64,000 nucleotides of DNA from Aedes albopictus (Eukaryota > Arthropoda > Insecta > Diptera > Culicidae): positions 28,855,047 through 28,919,046 of the forward strand of contig NC_085138.1 of the NCBI RefSeq assembly GCF_035046485.1, in the 5' to 3' direction. The stretch's first letter is position 1, and each line of letters opens with the position of its first letter. The translations under genes were made by a program, and so were the position numbers. This document shows, piece by piece, positions 46,201-58,200 of this stretch. A model generated the notes under the pieces. That model saw only the letters and a program-made list of their open reading frames with translations, had not been told where the DNA came from and ran no database searches.

Positions 46201-49200
46201 CTCTTAAGTATATTTTTTTGCTGGAGGTAAAGGCAATTTACCTAGTGTGAGTTTAATCGATTTACTCAAATTTGGCTTATTGGGCGGAACTGTGGGATTG
46301 CGTCAAAAGAACTCAATTTTGGGTAGTTTGGCGGTTCCGTGTAGGATATGGGATCATTTGGATAGGGGGACCTCTTTTGAGCACTTACCGCCATAGTGTA
46401 GAATTAGCTTTTAAGTTAAAATACACGTTAATACAAACAAAAAAAAACGTACCGCCATTACTCAGTAAATTTTACACCAATTGACTTCATTTTGTGTACA
46501 TGGCTAGGTACTTATCTCACCGTGTTTCAAAAATCACGGTTAGTGGTAACAAATTGACTGAGTTATAGCGAAAAGTGCTCATAATAGGCCCCCCCTGCCC
46601 AAATGGTCCCAGATCCTATGTCCACCAAGGATGTTTTCGATCACCTAGCAATGTATCTAGCTCACCTACAATGACAACATCTGGGATACTCATTTCTCAT
46701 TTTTTAACTTTGTTGTTGTGCGATGCTATATAGAATCATTCACCAAGGTCCTAAATATTGTGGCCTCATCACTAAGATACTGATGATCTTAAGGCATAAG
46801 CATCCGTCATCATTTTTCGGAAAACCAAAAGCAGTTTTCTCGTTGGAAGTCAAAACATCGACCATGAAAATATATTCACTGCATTCTATTCCACATGAAT
46901 GTGTGTGTGTGAATATATTTTCATAGCAAGATTTTTTTTTTATCGAAAAAACTTCTTTCAAATGTTTGATGACGGCGATGATTTCAATGACAAATAAACG
47001 TTAACCAGCCGCAGTTTACGCGGAAAGATTGCGCCCCTTTGATTTGTACAAGGTGGCTGATTATACGTGACAGATCCCACCCGGCGGCTGCAAAAACAGT
47101 TTAGACAGAAGGTGCACACCGTGTACAAAGCTTACGTGCGCGGTCTGGCGCCATCTGATGCTGCGCGTTTCGAACGCAGCTGGCAGAGAATCCAAGATAA
47201 GCGCGACAATATCTATCTAAGCTTTCTTAAAGGTTTGGATCATGACTAAAACATGTCAAAAATACTGCATTAGTTTATTAAAGGTTTGATTTGTGTTAGT
47301 GAATTTGAACCTAGAAAATCAAGAAATCGATTTTGAACTTCCAATAAGGGATAACTCTCAGTTTACAAGTATGTCGATAAATAAATTTAACGAATAACCT
47401 GAACTTTCATAAAGGTCTGGATCATGATTCAAACTTTTCAAAAATACTGTATTATACAAGCACAGTAGCACCGCACAGCGGCGTAACTGCGTACCAAATA
47501 CCACCTGTAAAATGTTCATTTGACATAAACTGCATTTTCAAAACTATAACTGAATTTGTTATAACGTTCATATAAAGATGATAAAAATGAATTTATTTGT
47601 ATTATAACTGACCTTGTTATAATTCTGATATAATTAAATCAGGTTTCCAAATCATTTTTTGTCAAATATATCTAAATATAACAAACGGTGATATATCTAT
47701 CAACCGTTGATATAATTTTGTTAAATTTTTGTTATGCCTTTCTGATCGGGTACTGTCGTATGTCACCTTGAAGTGTATGAACAGGTGATAAGATGGAATT
47801 TCTGGAGGATAGTTTTCCACCCTGGGTAGAGGCAAAGAACAAACCAAGGACAAAATAATTACAAATTTTGCCATCATCGTATTTTATCATTCTTATGATA
47901 TTTATGAATAACACTAAATAACTCGCTAAGAACAAAAAATTAAATTTCAAAATTTGTTATTTCTGAGTTATAATTGAATAACTGTAAATAACTGAATGAA
48001 CGAAATATGCAATCATAGTAAAATAAGTTCTTCTGATAGCTTGTTTTGTTATTGATGAGTTATTTAGTGTTTATTTTATTTTAAATAAAATATTGATGAA
48101 GAGCTAATTTTGTCATTGGTCTGTTAGGAATAAAAGCTAAAAGAACAAAAAATAATAACTCACTTTGTTCCAGAGAAAAGTACCTTACCTTACCTTACCG
48201 GTCAGGCTAAGGCCGGGGTGGCCTCTGCTGTACATAGTAGCCGCCTCCATTCCACTCGGTCCATGGCTGTTTGTCTCCAGTTCCGCACTCTGCGTAGGGT
48301 CCGCAGATCGTCCTCCACTTGGTCGACCCACCTAGCTCGCTGCGCTCCACGTCTTCTTGTACCGGTCGGATGACTCTCGAGAACCATTTTAGTCGGGTTG
48401 CTATCCGACATCCTGATGACGTGACCCGCCCACCGTAGCCTCCCGATTTTCGCGGTATGGACGATGGTTGGTTCTCCCAGCAGCTGATGCAGCTCGTGGT
48501 TCATTCGCCTTCTCCAAGTCCCGTCTTCCATCTGCACTCCGCCGTAGATGGTACGCAACACCTTCCGTTCGAAAACTCCAAGGGCGCGTTGGTCCTCTGC
48601 ACGTAGGGTCCATGTTTCGTGCCCATAGAGGACGACCGGTCTAATCAGCGTTTTGTAGATAGTTAACTTCGTGTTACGGCGAACTTTGTTCGATCGTAGA
48701 GTTCTGCGGAGTCCAAAGTAAGCACGATTTCCTGCCACAATGCGCCTCTGAATTTCTCTGCTGGTGTCGTTGTCGGCGGTCACCAGTGAGCCCAAGTACA
48801 CGAATTCTTCAACCGCCTCGATTTCATCACCGTCGATATGAATTCGGGGTGGCGGGCGCGGTGATTCCTCCCTGGAGCCCTTTGCCATCATGTACTTTGT
48901 CTTCGACACATTAATGACTAATCCGATTCGCCTGGCTTCACTCTTTAGTCGGATGTACGTTTCCGCCATCGTCTCAAATTTACGAGCAATAATATCAATA
49001 TCATCGGCGAAACCAAGCAGCTGAACGGACTTCGTGAAAATCGTCCCACTCGTGTTTATCCCCGCTCTTCTTATTACACCCTCCAAAGCAATGTTGAACA
49101 GCAAGCACGAAAGACCATCACCTTGCCGTAACCCTCTGCGAGATTCGAAGGGACTCGAGAGTGTCCCTGATACTCGAACTACGCAAATCACTCGATCCAT

Positions 49201-52200
49201 CGTCGCCTTGATCAACCGAATCAGTTTATCCGGGAATCCGTATTCGTGCATAATCTGCCATAGCTGTTCAGAGAAAAGTAAGTAATAACTAATTTTGTTA
49301 TTATAAGATCAAACTAAGGACAAAACATTTCTGAACATACAGTACAGTTTTTTTTTTCAACCTGAAGAACAAAATTTACAATTATGATGATCTTTTGTAC
49401 TTACTTTGTTCTCAATAACTCGATAAAAACTTATTCAGTTATTCTCCATTTTGAAATATTTTGTCCTTGGTTTGTTCTTATAAGCATAAAAGTAGTTATT
49501 ATTGAGTTATTTTCCGGTACAATGTCAGTTATTAATTTTGTTCTTTTAGCTCTTATTCCCATCAAACCAATAACAAATGTTGCCATTCAGCTATTCATTT
49601 TTAATGGCAAAATTTGATCTTCTTTAGTTATTTCCTTCTACCCGGGACGAACTCATATATTTTAGGTGATAAACGACGAAAGTTTACCTAGGATAGGACT
49701 TTGTAGGCGGTATTCAACATGGTGATCGCTTGAAAGATTTCACATTCCATTTAGCCTTTCTTGTGAATGGAGCAAATTATGGGACCTTCACGGGAAACAT
49801 AAATCGATTTTTTTAATTCTTCAATCACTCAACCTAATTTACAGCTTTTTTTGTCCACTAGGGCACTGCGTGAGCGATTCCAATTCGAAGCTGTACTTAC
49901 AGCGAAGCTGTTTGTACAGCGCCAAAATGTATTCTTTTTCAATTCTCTTATATCGAACTGGTTGCCGTTGCGCTGTTTTCACTTTCTAGCCTATCACCGT
50001 AGAATGATGAGCACGAGGATGTTGATGTGGCAGTTAGTTGGTTGTTCCTATTTCCAGTCCGATTGCCGTTCGCCGATGTCCAGATATCCGGGTACATTTG
50101 AGCCATGGGCTGAGGGTCAGTGTCAGCTGCTCTCAGGGGGAAAGAGCAACTGACGAAAGTGCGGGGCTGGGATCGAACCAATGACCATCTGCTTATGAAG
50201 CAAACTTGTGACCAATTGCGCCACGCCCCCGGCCATAAATAGATTTATAAAAATAATATGTTCTTCCTAACAGCACATCGCAGCATTATTCCATTGAACC
50301 TCCCAATCATCGCAGTATTTTCCCATCTTCTTCTCGTTTCAAAATCATCATCAACCCCCGTTACACACGCAGAGGAAGGCGAAATATTCCAAGTGAAGAA
50401 AACCTCCCAGAGCAAGAAGGTCATGAAGTCGCTGGACAAAGAACGTCGCCGCAAAAAACATGCCGAGAAAAACGGTTCCAGCTTCGGTGGAGATTCATCG
50501 TCGTCAAAGTCTGCCGTCGTCGTCAAATCGTCGTCTCCCGGAAATAGCAACAGCAGTAGCAGCAGTGCACTGAAAAATCGCAGCTCGGAAGAGCCGGACA
50601 AAGATAACAAACATAAAAGGGAAAAGTGTGAAAAATCTAGTTCTAATATCCAAACAGAAATACGCACAGACGACTTTGTGGTAAGGTTATTATTATTCAA
50701 TTTTTTCTACCAATTCCAACACAAAAAAAAAATCCAAAATTGTTTTTTTACGAATATGAAATGCGCACAAAAGTTTTACCTAGTCATGCTAAGAAGATCA
50801 TACTGTTACACAATATCATATATTTGAAAAAAAAACTTTTCAAATTTTGCCTCAGTGTTATGGCTGAAGATGTCTCCAATCATTGTTTTTGTTTTCAACC
50901 ATAAGTTGTTGTTTTGTTAATATAATTATTTATTGAAATTGGGGATCACTGTCTCGAATTTCTATTAGAGGTCATGCTAATCGTTCTCAAACAATAATGC
51001 GATTGCAATTAGAACAACCCTTGCAAAATAGAAACGTTTCATATTTTACTACGGTTATCATTACCAAAGTTTGGTTTTAAGACAGCTTTGAAATCATAAT
51101 AAAATCAGATATGGTACTTGGGACAAAGTTCCAGTAAACAAGTGTTTGAGGTATGCCACATTTTGAACTAGAAGATATAATGCTTAACATTTCTACATCT
51201 TGCAAGATTCTCCAGAAAATTTAAGATATTCCTTCAAAGATTTCTGTACCATAATTTATCTGCAGATTCTTCCAAGAACTTCTCCACTGATTCTTCAAGT
51301 AATTAGAAATCAACCCATCAGCGTTGTTAGTGTTGCGCTAAAACATCAAAATTCTTTAGAGGATAAGGATCAGTAGTTATCCTCAAAAGAACCTTACAAA
51401 TGCACATTTTTTCGTAGAGGATAATTGAAGGATAATTACAGAACACATCGTCAGAACGTTTCCAGCTGCTCTTACGGGAATTCCCCTAAATATTGTCCCA
51501 GAGTCTTCTACTTCCATTTATTCAAGAATGCCTCTAAGGATTCAGGAATTTCTTTAGGGTTTCTTTTAGGAGAGAATCTGATTATTCTTCCAAGAAAGAA
51601 TTTCCAATCCATTATTTCAAAGATTTCTCTAGTGTTTCTTTAAGGGCTTTCATTAGCAAAATATCTCTGAGGACTCCCCATGGGACCTAAACGCATTTTT
51701 CAATCGACTCCTTAAGAAAGATCTGGGATTTTGTTCCTGATTTGTTTTTTTAACAAAACATTCTATTCTAGCTGAGTTCTTCAAGGATTTGCTCCGTTAA
51801 TTTCCTCAGTATTTTTTCCAGAAATGGCTGAGGAAATTTCGCTACAATTTCTCCCACGGATTCTCTAGGAATGTATACATTGATTTTTCCTAGAGTTCCA
51901 AGTACTTCTTGAAAAATTTCGCCGGGAGTACTTCAAAGAATTTTCTTAAATTTTTTTGCAAAGATTCCTTTAGATGATTCACTAGGACTTCTTTCAATGA
52001 TTATTTTTCCAGGGGTTTTTGTATGAGTTCCTCAATGAAATTCCCTATAAATTGTTTCAAGGATGTGATGTTCCTTCTAGAAACTTCTATACGTATTCTT
52101 CTAGAAGTTTATTCATTAATTCTAGTAACTTTCTTGAGGATTGTCCAAATATTCTTCAAGAAGTTCCTTTTGAGACTTCTTCTGTTAATTCTCCAGGAAT

Positions 52201-55200
52201 TGACATTGCTATCAATAGAAAAAGTCTTCAAAGATTCGTCTAACAACTCATTAGGAAAATCTTCCATAGGCCTTCTTCATTGCTTTTTAGAAGAATAACT
52301 CAAAGAGTTTCTTGAGCAAGTCTTACAGGTACTCCTTTTCTCTGGGGATTCCTTCGGAAGGAATTCTTCAAGGATTCCTCTAGATGTTTCAATAGGGATC
52401 CAGAGATTTTCTTTTCAATCAGGTTCATTAGAAAATTTGTTCAATTATGCCTTCAAGAATTCTATTGAGAATGTTCCTGTAGTAATGTGGAGAAATTTTC
52501 AGGGCCTTTGTCAGAATTTCAGCAAACAAAATCTAAACAGATTTCTCTAAACATGATTTCAGGAGCTCCTTCCAATTCGAGATTTCGCCAAGAGTTACAT
52601 TAGAACTTCCACTAGAGAAATGTTCTAAAGAATTGTTAATGGAATCTGCAAAGAGGTTTGCTCCTCCAGCAGCACTTGCAAAAATTCCTCCATATGTTCC
52701 AATAAAACGTTATTCAACAATTCCCAATGAATTTCACCAGGAATCCATCAGGTACTTCCGCAGGTATTCTTTCCAGGGGATTGTTTATGTATTCCTACAA
52801 GATTTCTCAGATTCCTGTAGGAAGTTCTGACGGATTGTCCAGAGATTCTTCAAGAATTGTCTCCAGCAGAAGTTTCCCCGGATATTCTTCTGAAAGTCTC
52901 TTAAGAAATTTCCTCATTAATTCGTCTCCGAATTGCTTGAGATTTACTCAAGGGTTCTTCTACAGGGACTGTACCGTGGATTTTCCCAGAATAACTCCGG
53001 GAATTAATCCAACTTTTTTTTTTCAAATATTTATATCCTCAGAACTTTTTAGGGGATGTTTTTACCAGAAGGTACCTCCAGCACGTTCTACTCAAATTCT
53101 TCCTGGAATTTGTGTAGCCATTTATCAAGAGATTCTGGGAATTCTTCAGTGTTCTTCATAAGATTTCTAAAATCGGTCTTCCCTGAAATGGTTTCAGAAA
53201 TATCTTCTCTTCAGCTCTGAAGGTTCCTCTGGAAGTTGCGTTAGGACTTACTTCAAGGATTTCTAATAACTTTCTCCAGGAGTTTTTTCAGCTATTTCTT
53301 GGAGAATTGTACTAGAAGTGCCTCTGAAGGACTTCTTCTGAGTTTTTATTAGGAGATCATACAGGCAGAAACTCTCTTATGTTTCACAAGATGCTTTCTA
53401 AAAGAATTCCTGGAGTCATTAATGTAGGAATTTCTGGTAGCCCCAAAAGAAATTTCTCGAAAAACGGCTCCTAATCGTAAGTTTAATTTTAAGGCTAAAA
53501 ATGTGGCCTTCCTCTTTTTGTTTATTGGAGCATCCAAATGTTCCCTCCGTGAATGCTTACTCTTTCCACGCTTGAACAAAAAACCATGTCATTTCGCCCG
53601 TTTCTAATCTTTGCTCGCTTTCTTGTTATTTTCTTCCCATTCCCCCTGAACACAAAACCTATTTTAGCTGGTGGTCAAGAAATCCGATCCGAACTTGCAG
53701 CAACAGCAGATTCTGAACGGCCGAGCTGCCCTCTGTGCCGGCAGGGATGACATGTCCTCGGAGGAAGAAGAGGAAGATGAAAGCGCCGGCGAGGGTCACC
53801 ACCACCGGTTCGCCAAACCGGACAACTTCAAGATGTATCTGGAGAACGGGGTCATTCCGGATGCGGCCATGATTCATGCCGCTCGCAAACGGCGGCAGAA
53901 AGCGAGGGAGCAAGGTTGGTTTCGCGGATTGGTTCTAGTATTCGGTTTTTAATCTTACGACATTTTCAGGTGATTTCATTCCGGTGGATGAACCCAAGGA
54001 GGATAAGAGCAAGAAACGGGTGGTCCGAGAAGATGGAGCAGGTGATGGGTCAGACGAGGATGACGATCGAATCGACATGGCGGCCATCACGGGTGCGAAG
54101 GAACGCGAAGAACGGCGGGAGCAGTTCTATTCCGTTCAACGAGAAGGTGAGTATTGATAATAAACTATCGTGAAACATACAACTTGACCGGATACAGTGA
54201 AAATCGCGTAGTTCGTGAACAGCAAGCTATACTTACTAGGATGCTTGCAATTTGCTCTAACGAATCTACGTCGTATGGAGAATCCTTCTCTACTGTACGT
54301 CACCGACCAAACGCAGGCGAATGGCTTCGCTCGGATAATAGAGTTCAACGGACTCGAGCAGTAGGCAGTTTGACTCGCTAACATGAGTACCTTTTTAATT
54401 AGTTTTAGAAAGAGTTTATCTCTCACTACGTGCTGCACTATCAATCAGCAACTACTCCTAGGAAAGAACTTCTACCATCATTTCTCTACAAACGTATCAT
54501 TCTCTCCTGAAGTTGAACCTGAACGTGCAACCGGTTACGACAGATAACGAACTCTTCACTGCTTCACTTCTGCGTCTTGAGTAGGGTGGCCCACACTTAT
54601 ATGAAAAACAAAAATTTCGAAAAATACCAAGTCTTACCTCCTAAATCAGTTGTTTTGGACTCCCAGAAGCTACGTTCAAAATTTGAGCAAAATCGGTTGA
54701 GCCTAAAGGGGCGCTCAAAACGCTTGAAGTTTGTATGGGAAAACTTGGCCAAATGTATGCAGAAATTTTAAGTTTTCGAATTTTGCCGCTAGGTGGCGCT
54801 GTAAGCGTTCAATAATCAAACCTGTTCGGATAGTTTTCCCAATTTTCTGAAGCAGCTCTGTTTTGTGGCAGCTCAAACTAAAACGAGTTTATTTTCAATA
54901 ATTAAATTACACCAATTTCAAATTTCTAATCTTACTTACAAGAATTGGTATTCATTCTTCGTACACACCACGACCCGACACCGTTTCCTAGCTTCTTTAC
55001 GCTAATTTTCCTGCAATTTGGCAACTTACAAAATTACTAGAGACATCATCTAGCTACAATTTCACTTCCATCCCTTTGTAATGGTCTATCATCTGCTTTT
55101 GTTTTGCTTCATTCTTTCATTCACATTTTCATTCTTCCTTAGTTCAAAACCGTTTCTGCGATTCGAACACTGATTGCCTACTGGGACGGTCATGCCTTTC

Positions 55201-58200
55201 TGCGATGTCGTAACAAGCCCCAGCCCGTAAGATCCAGTAATGCATGCTGCCCTGGATTTACCATCGCATTCTTCAGACATCGCATTACGTTTACACACTA
55301 TTTGGTTTTGTTCTTGCTCTTTACCCTTGCTATTATCTTTCCCTGAGATTCGCTTAAACATGCTCTTGGTGTTTTCCTTGTGTACCGGTTTATGAACTTT
55401 ACCTTCTTCATTTTGTTTTTCCGTTGCTGTTGAGTTTCCATAGCCACCGTTGAAATTGTCTTCACTTGCTCTTTTATGAAACCCAAGGTGACGACTTTGA
55501 TCGACTGGATGTTCTTGTCCTGGGCCATAAACCGTCCATCCTAATTTGCATTTCACAGCTATCGGCTCAGCTGCTCCACGGATCCTTGAGTCAATCGGGG
55601 CAAACAAATGTATATTATTGACCCCGATTAGTATTTCCGGTCTACCACTGTACGAGGAAATAGGAAGACCTCGTATATGTTGATATTGTTGAGAAAGCTT
55701 CACTGCGTTCAACGATTGTGCTGGTAGTTTCAGCTTTTCAACGGTGTGAACTGACTCAATGAACAGTTGTTCATCCTTTTTATCTCCTGATATCCAGAGG
55801 TCCATACGTTTTGAATCTTTCTCGATTCGACCGATGCCAGCTGTCCACTCAATAGTGAGTTTCTCATGGACACCATGCACTCCTAGTTTATCGGCTAGCC
55901 CTTTTTCGACCAAACTTACTGAAGAACCTTCATCCAAGAGCGCCAGTGTACGAACCGTCTTCTCGCCGTAATGCAGATGCACTGGAACCATTCGGAATAA
56001 AACCTTTGTGTTCGTTCGAATGTGTCCACTAGTTTCGACTGCATCGCCTCGTTGTTGCAAAGGCGTTTCTTCACACGGATTGGAATCCTTCCATTCATCA
56101 GGATGTGAATCCTCATTTTCGCCATCATCGACCTCCATCACTGTTGCTGGCAATGACTCGGTATTTGCCGGAAGACTGTCCAGTCGATAATCATGTGCAA
56201 AATTGTATTCTATTTTCACGTTAGCTTCGCATGCTTCCGAAACTATTTCCGAGACGAAATCGGTAAATGTCCGTAGAGAAACCTTTTTACTCCTGCGCTT
56301 GAAACGAACCCATCCTCGCTTGTCACTATGCGGTAGCTTATCCACAAGTTCTTGGATCAACAACGGATTGATTAAGTGTTGTCTAATTTCCGCTGCCTCC
56401 AAATGCTCACACAACTGCTCAACTACAGTTCCAAAAGGAATAAAGCCGGCCAAGTTATTCGCTTCTGGTGGTTTCAGACTCCGAATCTTGTCCAGGTGAC
56501 TCTGCAACAGCTGTTCAGGACGCCCAAATAATTGATGGAGCTTTTCAATAACCCTCGGGACCGACTTTGGAAGTATCAATTGTCCACGAACCATGTCAAG
56601 GGCTGGACCTTTTAGACAGGCTTGCAATCGAACCAGGTTTTCCACGTCAGTATATCCACATGCTTCGTTCGATGCCTGATAAGCTCCATAAAAGAGAGGC
56701 CATTCCTCTGTTTTACCGCAGAAAGTGGGCAATGCTTTAGACATGCCACTTCTTGCAGCTAACTGGGCCTTAGTTGGAACACATTGTGGCCGCCCCAGCC
56801 CGTGTTGGCTTAATTTGAAGTGCTTGCCCTTGTCACTCGACTGCTTCTTGATGTACTTATTGTCCTCCACTTCTGAATCTTCAGTGTCGCTGTCATCCTC
56901 ATCCTCAAACTGCCTGCCCAATGCGACACGCTTAGTTTTGGTTTTCAGCTTCGTAATTTTGGCATCCAGCTTCTTCAAGTTGTCCAAAAACGATCGTTGG
57001 TTGGCCTTCATTCGATCTAATTGATATTTGCGCTCTCGCAAAATATTTTCCTGCAGTAACTTTTCTTCTTCTTCTTGCTTTTCTCGAAACTTCTTTTCCG
57101 ACATCAAGCGCTTCTTCTCTATTTCCAGCCTTAACTCCATTTCTTTCCGCTTTATTTGTATTTCTATATCCAGTTCTTGATCCATTCGTCTTCTGCTCTC
57201 TTCCAATGCTTCCAACTTCTCACCTAGCACCAGCGCTCTGTCCGATTTATTGTTGTTTTCAAAGCAACGTTTCATTACCGCTTGCACATCAGAGTAATCG
57301 CTAGTACAACCGTCCATATTTTCCGAACGTTCAATGGAACCATCGTCGCAAGGTAGTTTCTCCAGATCAATCATGTTGGAATCACGGTATTTTGAAGGCC
57401 CATCCAAATATTTTTCAATTCTTTTTGAGTATGTTCGGATAGTTTTCCCAATTTTCTGAAGCAGCTCTGTTTTGTGGCAGCTCAAACTAAAACGAGTTTA
57501 TTTTCAATAATTAAATTACACCAATTTCAAATTTCTAATCTTACTTACAAGAATTGGTATTCATTCTTCGTACACACCACGACCCGACACCGTTTCCTAG
57601 CTTCTTTACGCTAATTTTCCTGCAATTTGGCAACTTACAAAATTACTAGAGACATCATCTAGCTACAATTTCACTTCCATCCCTTTGTAATGGTCTATCA
57701 TCTGCTTTTGTTTTGCTTCATTCTTTCATTCACATTTTCATTCTTCCTTAGTTCAAAACCGTTTCTGCGATTCGAACACTGATTGCCTACTGGGACGGTC
57801 ATGCCTTTCTGCGATGTCGTAACAAAACCCTTTGGTATTACTGTAGGTGACTATATGCCAGAGAACTTTGTCGAAGACCGCAAAGTGATCCGACGTCTGT
57901 GAAAAAAGTTATACCCTAGGCAAAGTGAGGAACAGTATTGAGATTTCATTATTGATATTATTCCTTTACATGTATTGGAAAAATAACAATAAAGTTTATC
58001 CTCACTTTTCCTAGGGTATAACTTTTTTCACAGACGTTGGATCACTTTGCGGTCTTGGACAAAGTTGTTTGGCATATAGTCACCTACAATAATACCAATG
58101 GGTTTGATTATTGAACGCTTACAGCGCCACCTAGCGGCAAAATTCGAAAACTTAAAATTTCTGCATACATTTGGCCAAGTTTTCCCATACAAACTTCAAG

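Larger units (their letters stand above)
45926..46652. mobile_element. Nested MITE with a 35-bp perfect inverted end (intron 1)
   Basis: The outer inverted repeats begin ATTGCTAGGTGATCGAAAAC and end in GGTGGACAT, matching perfectly over 35 bp (45926-45960 and 46618-46652). Almost the whole interior is two other elements: a TACACGG element (45960-46343) and a TAGGATATGGGA foldback of the TGTAGGG family (46342-46619). Confidence 0.8.
47817..49648. mobile_element. CCCGGGTAGA-ended element split by an RTE-like LINE
   Basis: The left end is near CCCTGGGTAGAGGCAAAGAA (47820) and the right end near TTCCTTCTACCCGGGA (49648). Both subterminal regions have AAATTTTGCCAT in opposite orientation, and the interior is full of AATAACT and GAACAAA words. 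The LINE insertion at 48183-49268 lies within it. Confidence 0.5.
54823..57824 (-). mobile_element. Internally deleted BEL/Pao LTR retrotransposon
   Basis: Two 393-bp LTRs (54823-55215 and 57432-57824), identical in all stretches compared, with TG/CA ends. The 5-bp duplication is AAACC at 54818-54822 and 57825-57829. The internal region is only about 2.2 kb and encodes Gag and the protease region. Reverse transcriptase, RNase H and integrase are missing, so it must have been mobilised by a relative. Confidence 0.9.

Noticed and set aside
50161..50233. Methionine tRNA gene on the minus strand
   Set aside because: A and B boxes and a CAT anticodon are visible, but the stems are poor and a long tRNA-unrelated body with an A-rich tail follows, so it is a SINE head.
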